This document shows, one piece after another, positions 35,182 through 43,297 of a stretch of DNA of 50,105 nt. How positions within the stretch are numbered: the stretch's first letter is position 1; every line of letters begins with the position of its first letter. The DNA is from Nocardiopsis sp. FIRDI 009 (GTDB lineage Bacteria > Actinomycetota > Actinomycetes > Streptosporangiales > Streptosporangiaceae), in NCBI RefSeq assembly GCF_003386285.1, contig NZ_QPNC01000014.1, positions 1 through 50,105 on the forward strand, read 5' to 3'. The notes below the pieces were generated by a model, which saw only the letters and a program-made list of their open reading frames with translations, searched no databases and was not told where the DNA came from. The translations under genes and the position numbers were made by a program.

Positions 35182-35187
35182 TACCCT
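35182..35187 (+). promoter_or_regulatory. Possible -10 (TACCCT) of the acyltransferase gene
   Basis: TACCCT lies 28 bases before the ATG at 35216. It is followed by the palindrome TTACTGGCAGGTAA at 35199-35212, so a protein bound there would block transcription start or ribosome access. Confidence 0.35.
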
Positions 35188-35198
35188 TCGCGACAACG

Positions 35199-35212
35199 TT
35201 ACTGGCAGGTAA
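35199..35212. promoter_or_regulatory. Palindrome-like motif just before the acyltransferase start
   Basis: TTACTG-GC-AGGTAA has matching TTAC/GTAA arms and ends three bases before the ATG. It resembles the motif at 32276-32292 upstream of the thiolase. Confidence 0.35.
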
Positions 35213-35215
35213 TAC

Positions 35216-35956
35216 ATGGGAGCTCGCGTGTCGCGGCTGTTGTCCTGGATCATCCGCTCCGCCTGGTCGTACGCGCGGAGCAACGCCGAAATCCGCGCGG
35301 ACTCCAAGGCCGCGCGGAAGTTCGCGCGCTTCGGCGCGGGTTCCGCGATCGCCTTCCCCACGGCCACCCTCTACGGCGAGCCGTGGATCGAGATCGGCGT
35401 GCACACCGTGCTGGGCGGTGACATGACCCTGGCCGCGGGCATGGGGCCGGACTACGACCTCGGGCCCGACACCGTCGTCCGGATCGGCTCGGGCTGTGCG
35501 ATCGGTCGCGGCTCGCACATCGTCGCGCACAGGTCGGTGGACATCGGTGACCACGTCTACACCGGCCCCTACGTCTACATCACGGACCAGAACCACTCCT
35601 ACGCCAACACCGAGATCCCCGTCGGCCTCCAGTGGCCCGTCGACGACCCGGTGAGCATCGGCGACGGCACCTGGATCGGTGCGAACGCGGTGATCCTGCC
35701 CGGTGTCCACCTCGGCCGCAACTGCGTCGTCGCGGCGGGCACCGTGGTCCGCCCCGGTCGCTACCCCGACCACAGCGTCCTCGCCGGGGTACCCGGCAGG
35801 GTCGTGCGCACCCACGACCCCGAACTCGGCTGGGACCCGCCGATGCGCGAGTCCGGTACGCCCACCAGGGTGCCCACCCCCGCCACGGGGCTGCCGCCCG
35901 AGGCGCCGACCGAGCCGCCCGAACCGGGGTCGGCCACCAGGTTCCCGCCCGCCTGA
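35216..35956 (+). CDS. Left-handed beta-helix (hexapeptide repeat) acyltransferase
   Basis: The 246-residue protein is a trimeric-type O- or N-acyltransferase. An N-terminal helical part (SRLLSWIIRSAWSYARSNAEI) is followed by hexapeptide repeats (about 50-190): IEIGVHTVLGGDMTLAAG, VVRIGSGCAIGRGSHIVAH and DGTWIGANAVILPGVHLGRN. The loop DQNHSYANTEIPVG carries the likely catalytic His, as in maltose/galactoside/serine acetyltransferase relatives. The last 40 residues are Pro/Thr-rich. Lying between cbs and the gamma-lyase, it might be thought a serine or homoserine acyltransferase, but it looks more like the sugar or cell-wall acetyltransferases. The substrate is open. No Shine-Dalgarno is visible before ATG 35216. 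Confidence 0.85.
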   Translation: MGARVSRLLSWIIRSAWSYARSNAEIRADSKAARKFARFGAGSAIAFPTATLYGEPWIEIGVHTVLGGDMTLAAGMGPDYDLGPDTVVRIGSGCAIGRGSHIVAHRSVDIGDHVYTGPYVYITDQNHSYANTEIPVGLQWPVDDPVSIGDGTWIGANAVILPGVHLGRNCVVAAGTVVRPGRYPDHSVLAGVPGRVVRTHDPELGWDPPMRESGTPTRVPTPATGLPPEAPTEPPEPGSATRFPPA

Positions 35957-36039
35957 GGAAGCGGGGAGCACGGCTCCGTCGTGCTCCGACCCATGTGAAA
36001 CGTGAGGTTCACGGGGGGTACGGCGGCTATTGTGACCCC

Positions 36040-37185
36040 ATGACGTTCGAGGGGTTTGAAACGCTGGCCATCCACGCGGGGCAGGAACCGGACGCCGGTA
36101 CCGGGGCCGTGGTGGTGCCGATCTACCAGACGAGCACCTACGCCCAGGACGGTGTGGGCGGTCTGCGCCAGGGCTACGAGTACTCGCGCACGGGCAACCC
36201 GACCCGCGCCGCCCTGGAGGAGTGCCTGGCCGCGCTGGAGTCCGGGGTCCGGGGGCTGGCCTTCGCCTCGGGCATGGCCGCCGAGGACACACTGCTGCGC
36301 ACGGTCCTGTCACCCGGCGACCACATCATCATCCCCGGCGACGCCTACGGGGGCACCTTCCGCCTGGTCTCCAAGGTCGTCGAGCGCTGGGGCGTGTCCT
36401 GGGACGCGGTCGACCAGACCGACCCCGAGGCCGTGCGCGCGGCGGTGCGTCCCACCACGAAGGTCGTGTGGACGGAGACGCCCACCAACCCGCTGCTCAA
36501 CATCACCGACATCGAGACGGTCGCGCGGATCGCGCACGACGCGGGCGCGCTGTACGTCGTCGACAACACCTTCGCCTCGCCCTACCTCCAGCAGCCGCTG
36601 ACGCTGGGCGCGGACGTGGTCGTGCACTCCACAACCAAGTACCTGGGCGGGCACTCCGACGTGGTCGGCGGCGCCCTGGTGGTGGCCGACGCCGACCTGG
36701 GTGAGCGGCTGGCCTTCCACCAGAACACCATGGGCGCCGTGCCGGGGCCGTTCGACTCCTGGCTGACGCTGCGGGGGATCAAGACCCTGGGTGTGCGGAT
36801 GGACCGGCACAGCGCCAACGCCGAGCGGATCGCGGCCGAGCTGGAGGGGCACCCGGCGGTCCGCCGGGTCTACTACCCCGGGTTGGACGGTCACCCGGGG
36901 CACAAGCTCGCCGAGCGGCAGATGCGCTCCTTCGGCGGGATGGTCTCCTTCGCCCTGCGGGACGGGGAGAAGGCGGCGCTGCGGCTGTGCGAGCGCACCG
37001 AGGTCTTCACCCTGGGGGAGTCGCTCGGCGGGGTCGAGTCCCTGATCGAGCACCCCGGGCGGATGACGCACGCCTCCACTGCGGGTTCCCCGCTGGAGGT
37101 GCCCGCCGACCTGGTCCGGATCTCCGTCGGCATCGAGTCCGGCGACGACCTGGTGGCGGACCTGCTCCGGGCCCTGGAGGACTAG
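36040..37185 (+). CDS. Cystathionine gamma-synthase / gamma-lyase
   Basis: This 381-residue Cys/Met-metabolism PLP enzyme has the family blocks YSRTGNPTRAALE, FASGMAAEDTLL, TETPTNPLLNITD, VVDNTFASPYLQQPL and VVHSTTKYLGGHSD, with PLP Lys200. RMDRHSANAERIA and ESLGGVESLIEHPGRMTHAS follow. Sequence alone does not separate synthase (MetB) from lyase (CGL). The linkage to cbs favours lyase, that is cystathionine to cysteine, supplying cysteine for mycothiol. ATG 36040 gives the family start TFEGFETLAIHAGQ; the longer frame runs through the acyltransferase gene. It is followed by a small hairpin (37223-37238) and a convergent gene. Confidence 0.92.
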   Translation: MTFEGFETLAIHAGQEPDAGTGAVVVPIYQTSTYAQDGVGGLRQGYEYSRTGNPTRAALEECLAALESGVRGLAFASGMAAEDTLLRTVLSPGDHIIIPGDAYGGTFRLVSKVVERWGVSWDAVDQTDPEAVRAAVRPTTKVVWTETPTNPLLNITDIETVARIAHDAGALYVVDNTFASPYLQQPLTLGADVVVHSTTKYLGGHSDVVGGALVVADADLGERLAFHQNTMGAVPGPFDSWLTLRGIKTLGVRMDRHSANAERIAAELEGHPAVRRVYYPGLDGHPGHKLAERQMRSFGGMVSFALRDGEKAALRLCERTEVFTLGESLGGVESLIEHPGRMTHASTAGSPLEVPADLVRISVGIESGDDLVADLLRALED

Positions 37186-37222
37186 GGACCGTTTCCTGGG
37201 GCAGCCGCCTGAGGGGTTCGCC

Positions 37223-37238
37223 GTTCGGGTGGCCGAAC
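37223..37238. terminator. Hairpin between the gamma-lyase and the small membrane gene
   Basis: GTTCGG-GTGG-CCGAAC is a perfect 6-bp stem with a 4-nt loop between two convergent stops. It is short, so confidence is limited. Confidence 0.4.
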
Positions 37239-37275
37239 ACGGTCCGAAGCCGAGCGGCGGACCGGGACAGGCGCG

Positions 37276-37509
37276 TCAGACCGTGCTGGGGGTGCGCTCC
37301 TGCTCGGGGGAGCGGGTGTCGTTGGCGAAGCGCAGGCCGACGACGAGGCTTCCCGCGCGGGACAGGACGTTGTTGTCGTCCTCCTCGCGCAGGGAGCGGA
37401 AGCCGCGGCGGCGGTCCTGGCGGCGGATCCCGATGGAGATGGCCAGGAGGAACCCCGCGGCCAGGCCCAGGAGGACGAGGCCGACGAACGCGATGACGAG
37501 GGGGATCAT
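37276..37509 (-). CDS. Small single-span membrane protein
   Basis: I do not recognise this family. The 77-residue protein has one N-terminal membrane helix (IPLVIAFVGLVLLGLAAGFLL, about 2-22, shown in part) and then a cytoplasmic Arg/Asp-rich tail containing RRQDRRRGFRSLREEDDN. The inside-positive tail fits N-out, C-in topology. GAGGAGAA six bases before the ATG at 37509 strongly supports translation. It is a single gene convergent with the gamma-lyase. Confidence 0.72.
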   Translation of the reverse strand: MIPLVIAFVGLVLLGLAAGFLLAISIGIRRQDRRRGFRSLREEDDNNVLSRAGSLVVGLRFANDTRSPEQERTPSTV

Positions 37510-37548
37510 GTGTTCTCCTCACGGCTGACGGTGCAGTTCCGCTGACTC

Positions 37549-37569
37549 CCCCCTCACCTGGTGAGGGGG
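37549..37569. other. Perfect hairpin upstream of the small membrane gene
   Basis: CCCCCTCACC-T-GGTGAGGGGG is a 10-bp inverted repeat with a single central base. On the plus strand it is followed by TTT and so resembles a terminator, yet no plus-strand gene ends here. It may be an operator for the minus-strand gene at 37509, or a relic. Confidence 0.4.
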
Positions 37570-37738
37570 TTTCGCGTGTGTCCACGAGGTCTTTCCGTGT
37601 CCTCGGTGGTCGGCGGGGGCGATGACCGCGGACGGTCTCCTCCGGCTCCGGGTCCGGGGGCCGTGTACTGAGGGTGCCCTTCGTTTAAGATGGATCCAGG
37701 TGACCCGGCTGTACGTGTTCTGTTGGTGTTGCGATCAC

Positions 37739-37764
37739 CTTGTTGGTACAAGCGAACGTGTTGG
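37739..37764. promoter_or_regulatory. Candidate operators upstream of the tandem GntR genes
   Basis: CTTGT-TGGT-ACAAG (37739-37752) is a perfect 5-4-5 inverted repeat of the size GntR/HutC proteins bind. TGTTGG is also repeated three times, at 37721, 37741 and 37759, roughly two helical turns apart. The stretch 37680-37795 is visibly richer in A/T than its surroundings. Autoregulation is likely but inferred. Confidence 0.45.
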
Positions 37765-37790
37765 ATTATTACCCCCCTGAGGGTGGACTT

Positions 37791-38519
37791 ATGCGGGCAG
37801 AGAGTAGATATCGACAGATCGCCCGGGTCTTGCGCCGTGAGATCCAGGAACGCACCCTTCCCCCCGGAGGACAGCTCCCCTCGGAGAAGCAGCTGGAGGA
37901 GCGCTTCGAGGCCTCCCGCAACACCGTCCGCCTCGCCCTGGGCATGCTCCGCAACCAGGGGCTCATCCTCAGCAGGCCCGGGCGCGGACACTTCGTCCAG
38001 AACGTCGTCCCCGAGACCTTCTACGCCACCCGGCCCACCCAGCGCACGGGCCTCAACGAGTCCGCCCTGGCCGGTCAGACCCTGGAGGAACTCCAACTCC
38101 TGAGCGCCACCCCGGACATCGCCAGCCGCCTCCGCGTCCCCGAGGGGGACATGACCGTCGTTCGCCGCATGTACCGCTTCTCGGGGGACGTCTCCGGATC
38201 CATCAGCTCGGCCTACTACCCCATGGAACTCGTCCAGGACACCGCCCTCATGCTCCCCGAGGACGTGGACAGCGCCCTGGAGGTCCTCATGGAACACGGT
38301 CACCGCCAGGCGGGCTGGGTGGACGAGGTGGAGACCCGCATGCCCACGCCCCAGGAGACGTCCCAGCTCGAACTGCCCCCCGGTGTCCCCGTGCTGAACG
38401 TGCACCGCACCGACTACTCCGAGGAGCGCCCCATCCGCGTGGTACACACCGTCTACGCGGGGCACAGCATCAGATACCAGTTCGAACACGGCAACCTCAA
38501 GGCCTACCACCGGGACTGA
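37791..38519 (+). CDS. GntR-family regulator (HutC/UTRA type), first of a tandem pair
   Basis: The 242-residue protein has an N-terminal winged helix (YRQIARVLRREIQERTLPPG, then LPSEKQLEERFEASRNTVRL, about 20-55). A UTRA ligand-binding domain follows (about 85-240) with MTVVRRMYRFSGDVSG and ISSAYYPMELV. UTRA domains usually sense sugars, amino acids or phosphonates; the ligand is not predictable here. ATG 37791 is preceded by GAGGG and starts the family N-terminus; the TTG at 37740 would put codons through the palindrome. The second regulator begins 7 bp after its stop, so both are cotranscribed. No transporter or enzyme gene lies beside them. Confidence 0.87.
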   Translation: MRAESRYRQIARVLRREIQERTLPPGGQLPSEKQLEERFEASRNTVRLALGMLRNQGLILSRPGRGHFVQNVVPETFYATRPTQRTGLNESALAGQTLEELQLLSATPDIASRLRVPEGDMTVVRRMYRFSGDVSGSISSAYYPMELVQDTALMLPEDVDSALEVLMEHGHRQAGWVDEVETRMPTPQETSQLELPPGVPVLNVHRTDYSEERPIRVVHTVYAGHSIRYQFEHGNLKAYHRD

Positions 38520-38526
38520 GCACAGC

Positions 38527-39339
38527 ATGAGCACGTCGAAGAAGACAGTGGTCGCCGACCACCTGCGCGAGGCGCTGGCCAGGGGCGAGTACAAGCCCGG
38601 CGAGCGTCTGCCGGGGGAGGAGGAACTCGCGGAGCGGTTCGGCGTCTCCCGCGCCACGGCGCGGATGGGGATGCGCATCCTCCAGGACGAGGGGCGTATC
38701 GCCATCCGCGCCGGACGCGGATCCTACGCCGCCGACCACCGGCCCATCGTCCACCTGGCCACACCCGTCTCCGGAGGCTCGGACTCCGAGCGGTTCCAGG
38801 AGGGCTACCAGCCGCACCTGCGCGACGCCGGATACCACAACATCCACGAGAGCATCAAGGTCAGCCTGGACACCATGCGCCCGCGCGTGGCCAAGCGCCT
38901 GCGCCCGGAGGCCGACCCCGACACCCCGCAGGGCGGTCTCGTCGTCATCCGCTCCTGCGACCGCTTCGTCGAGGGCGGACTCTGGCAGTCCCAGGTCACC
39001 TACCTCCCCTACACCATCGCCAACAACACCCCGCTGATGTCTCCCGAACGCCTCACCCAGGGGGTCAGCGCCACCCTGCGCGACCTGGGCTATGCGGAGA
39101 CCTGGAACTGGGACGTCGTCGGTGCGCGCATGCCGGCGCCCGACGAAGCCGAGGCGTTCGGACTCGGCCCCGGCATCCCGCTGCTCGTCCAGGAGCGCGT
39201 GGCCTACGCCGGGAACGTCACGCTGCGCTTCACCGAGACGATCATGCCCGCCAACCGCCACCAGCTCCTCTACTCCGGCGGTGACGCCCCGGAGGAGCTG
39301 CTCGTCCTGGCCTCCGACGTCAACGTCTTCGAGTTCTGA
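38527..39339 (+). CDS. GntR-family regulator (HutC/UTRA type), second of a tandem pair
   Basis: The 270-residue protein has a GntR winged helix (VVADHLREALARGEYKPGER, then LPGEEELAERFGVSRATARM, about 8-50) and a UTRA-like domain (about 85-265) with LVVIRSCDRFVEGGLWQ, VTYLPYTIANN and RVAYAGNVTLRFTETIMPANR. It differs clearly from its neighbour, so this is not a fresh duplication. Start ATG 38527 lies 7 bp after the first regulator's stop, with no strong ribosome site, suggesting coupling. The two may act as a heteromeric or antagonistic pair. It is convergent with the VWA gene 18 bp away. Confidence 0.87.
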   Translation: MSTSKKTVVADHLREALARGEYKPGERLPGEEELAERFGVSRATARMGMRILQDEGRIAIRAGRGSYAADHRPIVHLATPVSGGSDSERFQEGYQPHLRDAGYHNIHESIKVSLDTMRPRVAKRLRPEADPDTPQGGLVVIRSCDRFVEGGLWQSQVTYLPYTIANNTPLMSPERLTQGVSATLRDLGYAETWNWDVVGARMPAPDEAEAFGLGPGIPLLVQERVAYAGNVTLRFTETIMPANRHQLLYSGGDAPEELLVLASDVNVFEF

Positions 39340-39357
39340 GCGCCGCCCCCGCGCCGC

Positions 39358-40401
39358 TCAGCCGCGACGCCCGAGGTACCGGTCCACCACCAGCGGACCC
39401 AGGGCCTCGGCGTCGGCGCGCACGACCCGTACCGCCCGCCGCCGGTCCATCTCGGCGGCGAAGTCGCGCAGTCGGGGATCGTCGGCGAGCAGGAAGAACA
39501 CCACCTCCGCGCCCTCGCGCAGCAGCCGGTCCAGCTCGGCCAGGGTGAGTTCGGCGGTCCGCGGGTCGGGCGGCCACGCGAACCGGGAACGGCCGTCCCC
39601 GCCCAGGTGGGCGGTGGGCTCCCCGTCGGTGACCGCGAGCACCAGGGGCCTGAGGCCGCGATGGCGCCGCACGTGTCCCCGGGCCAGGCGCAGCGCGTGG
39701 TGCAGATTGGTGCCGGGGGTCCGCCGCCACTCGTGCGCGACCAGTCGGGCGGGCGTGAGCTCGCGGGCGCTCTCCCCGAAACCGACCAGTTGGATCCGGT
39801 CGTCCGGGTGACGGGTGCGGACCAGGGTGTGCAGGGCCAGGGCGGTCCGGGTGGCCGCCGTGTGCAGCGCGCGCTCCACCATCGAGTGCGAGAGGTCGAC
39901 GAGCAACGACACCGCCGCCGCGCCGACGGGTTCGGTCTGGGCGACGCGGAGGTCCCCGGCGCGCAGGAGCGGCCCGGGGGACACGGCACGGCGCAGCGCC
40001 GCCGCGCGGACGGTCGCCACCGGGTCGAGAGGACGGTCGTCGCCCGCCTCGCGGGGCGTGTGCGCCCCGGTGGGATCACCGCCCCGGCCACCGCCGCCCG
40101 GGTGCCCGCCGCCGGGGCCCCGCGCCGAACGTTCGATGTCGCGCAGGGCCGTCTCACCCAGCCGTCGCAGCTCACGGGGGGTCAGGCCGTGGCCGTTCCG
40201 GTCCGGGGGGGCCAGGAGGCCGCCGCTCAGCGACCCGCCCGCGGGGCTGGCCCGGACGCCCCCGCCCTCACCGTCGCCGTCGACCTCCCGCGCCCGTAGG
40301 CGTTCCAGCGCGACGGTCTCGACCCGCTCCTCCCGCGAAGGCGGGTCGGGGTCGGCCAGCGGGTCCGGGCCGCCGGTGTAGGCCCGGTACCGGAACCTCA
40401 T
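39358..40401 (-). CDS. von Willebrand factor type A domain protein
   Basis: The 347-residue cytoplasmic protein carries a C-terminal VWA domain (about 160-340) with the metal-ion adhesion motif DLSHS (Asp169, Ser171, Ser173), the GTN threonine and TDGE. Its N-terminal half is Gly/Pro/Arg-rich with LTPRELRRLGETALRDIE. It is the partner of the AAA+ ATPase encoded 38 bp upstream on the same strand. Such pairs resemble BchI/BchD of magnesium chelatase and the MoxR/VWA systems that insert metals or assemble complexes. GGAGG precedes ATG 40401. No cofactor or chlorophyll-type genes are near, so chelatase activity is unlikely. Confidence 0.87.
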   Translation of the reverse strand: MRFRYRAYTGGPDPLADPDPPSREERVETVALERLRAREVDGDGEGGGVRASPAGGSLSGGLLAPPDRNGHGLTPRELRRLGETALRDIERSARGPGGGHPGGGGRGGDPTGAHTPREAGDDRPLDPVATVRAAALRRAVSPGPLLRAGDLRVAQTEPVGAAAVSLLVDLSHSMVERALHTAATRTALALHTLVRTRHPDDRIQLVGFGESARELTPARLVAHEWRRTPGTNLHHALRLARGHVRRHRGLRPLVLAVTDGEPTAHLGGDGRSRFAWPPDPRTAELTLAELDRLLREGAEVVFFLLADDPRLRDFAAEMDRRRAVRVVRADAEALGPLVVDRYLGRRG

Positions 40402-40439
40402 GCCTGCCTCCTCCCGCCGTGCGTCCCGGGTCCCGCGTC

Positions 40440-41867
40440 TCAGAAACGGTAGACGTCGCGGTCGGGGAGCGTGTCCTTGGCCAGACGGCGCTCCAGGTAC
40501 AGCCCCTCCAACGCGAACTCGACCACCGCCGCGGCCAGGCCGGGCGTGGGCGGACCGTCCTCGGCCTCCGGAGCCGCCCGCTCGATCATCGCGGACAGAC
40601 CCGGGACCGTGCCGACCCGGCGCAGCAGTTCGGCGGCTCCGACCAGGTCCCCGGTCTCGACGGTGCCGCCCCCGCCGAACCGGTCGCTGAGCGGGGTCAG
40701 GTCGGTCTCCCCCAACCGGGCGCGGAAGGTCTCGGCGACCGCCCGCCGCAACAGCAGGTGGAGGATCTCGGCCTCGCGTCCCTCGGCCTCCATCTCGAAC
40801 TCGACCTTGCCCATCAGCGGTTCCACGGCCGACGGGAGGTCGCAGACCCGGGCCACGGGGACCTCCTCACCGGTCAGCGCGGCACGGCGCAGGGCCGAGG
40901 CGGCGACGGTCTCGGCCGCCGCGACGGAGAAGCGCACCGAAACCCCGGACCTGCCGTCGACCTTCCTCGAGTCACGGACCAGCCGGGTGAACCGGGCCAC
41001 GGACTCCAGCAGGTGCGTGGGGACGACCGTGCCCTCGGGGATCGCCGCCTCCTGGCGCAGCAGGGCGAGTTCGTCGTCCAGGGCGAGCGGATAGTGGGTG
41101 CGCACCTGGGCGCCGAACCGGTCCTTGAGCGGGGTGACGATGCGCCCCCGGTGCGTGTAGTCCTCGGGGTTGGCGCTGGCGACCAGCAGCAGGTCCAGGG
41201 GCAGCCGCAGGGTGTAGCCGCGCACCTGGAGGTCGCGCTCCTCCAGGACGTTGAACAGCGCCACCTGGGCGCGCGCGGGCAGGTCGGGCAGTTCGTTGAC
41301 GCAGAACACACCCCGGTTGGCGCGGGGGACGAGGCCGTAGTGGATGGTCTCGGGATCGCCCAGCGACCGGCCCTCGGCCAACCGGGCCGGGTCCACGTCG
41401 CCGATCAGTTCACCGACTCCGGTGTCGGGGGTGGCGAGCTTCTCGCCGTACCGTTCGGTGCGGTGCCGCCAGACCACGGGCAGGGAGTCGCCCTCGCGGG
41501 CCGCCCGCGCGCGGCACCCCGGGCAGACGGGGGCGAACGGATGGTCGTTGACCGGGCATCCGGCGACGGCGGGGGACCATTCGTCCAGCAGCCCGGCCAG
41601 GGTGCGGATCAGCCGTGTCTTCCCCTGGCCGCGCTCGCCCAGCAGGACGATGTCGTGCCCCGCGATCAGGGCCCGTTCGACCTGTGGGAGCACCGTGTCG
41701 TCGAACCCGTGCAGGCCGGGGAAGCGGGGGCGGCCCGCGCCCATCCGGCGCAGCAGGTTGTCCCGGACCTCTGCGGCCACCGGGCGGTGGACGTGCCCGG
41801 ACTCGCGCAGTGCGGCCAGGGTGCTCGGCAGGTCCTCGGGCGGTGCGGGAGGCGTGATGGGACTCAC
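40440..41867 (-). CDS. AAA+ ATPase of the magnesium-chelatase ChlI/MoxR-like group
   Basis: The 475-residue protein has an AAA+ core with Walker A LLGERGQGKTRLI (77-84) and Walker B VFCVNELPDL (187-196). Sensor 1 is LLVASANPEDYT and the arginine-finger region is TPLKDRFGAQVRTHYPL. Between Walker A and B it carries CPVNDHPFAPVCPGC (Cys104, 115, 118), a likely zinc knuckle. The C-terminal lid and helical region run to residue 475. With the VWA protein downstream it should form an ATP-driven assembly or metal-insertion machine; the target is unknown. GTG 41867 is inferred; TAGACT lies 9 bp upstream, with no Shine-Dalgarno, so the mRNA may be leaderless. The frame open to 42407 is antisense to the FIST gene. 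Confidence 0.87.
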   Translation of the reverse strand: MSPITPPAPPEDLPSTLAALRESGHVHRPVAAEVRDNLLRRMGAGRPRFPGLHGFDDTVLPQVERALIAGHDIVLLGERGQGKTRLIRTLAGLLDEWSPAVAGCPVNDHPFAPVCPGCRARAAREGDSLPVVWRHRTERYGEKLATPDTGVGELIGDVDPARLAEGRSLGDPETIHYGLVPRANRGVFCVNELPDLPARAQVALFNVLEERDLQVRGYTLRLPLDLLLVASANPEDYTHRGRIVTPLKDRFGAQVRTHYPLALDDELALLRQEAAIPEGTVVPTHLLESVARFTRLVRDSRKVDGRSGVSVRFSVAAAETVAASALRRAALTGEEVPVARVCDLPSAVEPLMGKVEFEMEAEGREAEILHLLLRRAVAETFRARLGETDLTPLSDRFGGGGTVETGDLVGAAELLRRVGTVPGLSAMIERAAPEAEDGPPTPGLAAAVVEFALEGLYLERRLAKDTLPDRDVYRF

Positions 41868-42015
41868 CCGACGGAGTCTAGGGGTTCCGGGTGGTGGCCG
41901 GCGACGGGCGCGGTGGGCGTGAAACCCCCCAGGGCGGTGTGGGGAGTGGAAGAATGGGAGGAGAAGGTACGGTCCGAGGTCCGGCCGGTGGCCGGTGAAG
42001 GCGGGGTGGCGGCTG

Positions 42016-43170
42016 GTGGCACGGTTCGGCAATGCTCTGACGACGGGGGCCGACCTCGTGAACGCGGCCGAACGGGCCGTGCTGGCAGCCCTGGAGCAGG
42101 TGCGGGGGCCGGTCGACCTGGTGTGCTTCTTCGTCAGCGGCTCCGATCCGGACGAGGTCACCCTCGCGGGCAGGCGCGTCATGGAGCTCGCCTCGGGCGC
42201 CGTCTGCGTGGGGTGCAGCTCCACCGGTGTGATCGGCGGCGGCCGGGGGGTGGAGAACCAGGGCGCGGTCAGCGTGTGGTGCGCGCGGCTCCCGGGCGTG
42301 GAGCTCACGCCGTTCCGGTTGGACACGGTCCTGGAGGACGACCACCTCGCCGTGGTCGGGATGCGTGAGCCCGGCCCCCGCGACCGGGTGGCGATCCTGC
42401 TCGCCAACCCCTACGAGTTCCCCACCCAGGCCTTCGTCCGCGAGTCCACCCCCGCGCTCGGCGGGCTGCCGCTGGTCGGCGGGATGGCCGACGGCATGCG
42501 CGGGGAGGACTCCGTGCGGTTGTTCTACGAGGGCGAGGCCGTCGACAGCGGCGCCGTCGGCGTGCTGGTCGGCGGGGAGGGCGTGCTCGGGACTGTGGTC
42601 AGTCAGGGCTGCCGCCCGATCGGCCCGAACATGACCGTCACCAAGGCCGAGGGCAACCTCCTGTTGGAACTCGCGGGCACCAACGCCTACGAGAAACTGG
42701 AGGAGCTGGTGGACTCGCTGAGCGAGGAGGACCGCGCGCTGGCCGTCCAGGGGCTGCACGTGGGCATCGCCATGGACGAGTACGCCGAGCAGCACGAACA
42801 GGGCGACTTCCTGATCCGCGCGCTCAGCGGCGTCGACCCGGAGATGGGCGCGCTGGCCGTCGGGGACATGGTCGATGTGGGCCAGACCGTGCGCTTCCAG
42901 GTGCGTGACGCGGGCACCGCCGACGAGGACCTGGCCCGCAGACTGGCCGACTTCGGCGCCGAGCACGAGGTCGGCGCGGGGTTGCTCTTCTCCTGCAACG
43001 GGCGGGGCGAGGCCCTGTTCCCGCAGGCCGACCACGACGTGCTGGCCGTCCGCCGCATCCTGGGCGTGGAGGCGGTGGGGGGCTTCTTCGCGGCCGGGGA
43101 GATCGGCCCGGTCGGCGGGGTCAACCACGTCCACGGCTTCACCGCCTGCCTGTTGGCCTTCGCCGACTGA
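42016..43170 (+). CDS. FIST domain-containing signal transduction protein
   Basis: The 384-residue protein has FIST_N (about 20-210) followed by FIST_C (about 220-365). These sensory domains are thought to bind amino acids or other small ligands. Blocks seen are VDLVCFFVSGSDPDEV, GCSSTGVIGGGRGVE, PLVGGMADGM, IGPNMTVTKAEGNLL and LLFSCNGRGEALF, then FAAGEIGPVGGVNHVHGFTA, with the characteristic C-terminal cysteine. No kinase or cyclase domain is attached. GTG 42016 is preferred over GTG 41995 because the family starts at ARFGNALTTG and GGCGGGG lies upstream. It is divergent from the AAA+/VWA operon. Ligand and partner are unknown. Confidence 0.85.
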   Translation: MARFGNALTTGADLVNAAERAVLAALEQVRGPVDLVCFFVSGSDPDEVTLAGRRVMELASGAVCVGCSSTGVIGGGRGVENQGAVSVWCARLPGVELTPFRLDTVLEDDHLAVVGMREPGPRDRVAILLANPYEFPTQAFVRESTPALGGLPLVGGMADGMRGEDSVRLFYEGEAVDSGAVGVLVGGEGVLGTVVSQGCRPIGPNMTVTKAEGNLLLELAGTNAYEKLEELVDSLSEEDRALAVQGLHVGIAMDEYAEQHEQGDFLIRALSGVDPEMGALAVGDMVDVGQTVRFQVRDAGTADEDLARRLADFGAEHEVGAGLLFSCNGRGEALFPQADHDVLAVRRILGVEAVGGFFAAGEIGPVGGVNHVHGFTACLLAFAD

Positions 43171-43297
43171 GGGCACCCGACCCACCGGACCTTTACCGTC
43201 GTATCACCAACACCCGACACGAGTTCCTTGAGTACGCGCACACCAGAACGCTTACTGAGAGTGACCATGTGCTCCTTTTCGGGTGAGGGAATACGCG

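Noticed and set aside
37549..37569. A terminator for a plus-strand gene
   Set aside because: No plus-strand gene ends upstream of it; the gene on the left reads away on the minus strand. It is kept only as an unexplained hairpin.
39358..41867. A true magnesium or cobalt chelatase
   Set aside because: The AAA+/VWA pair is of the right superfamily, but there is no large H-type subunit and no tetrapyrrole genes nearby, so a general MoxR/VWA-like role is safer.
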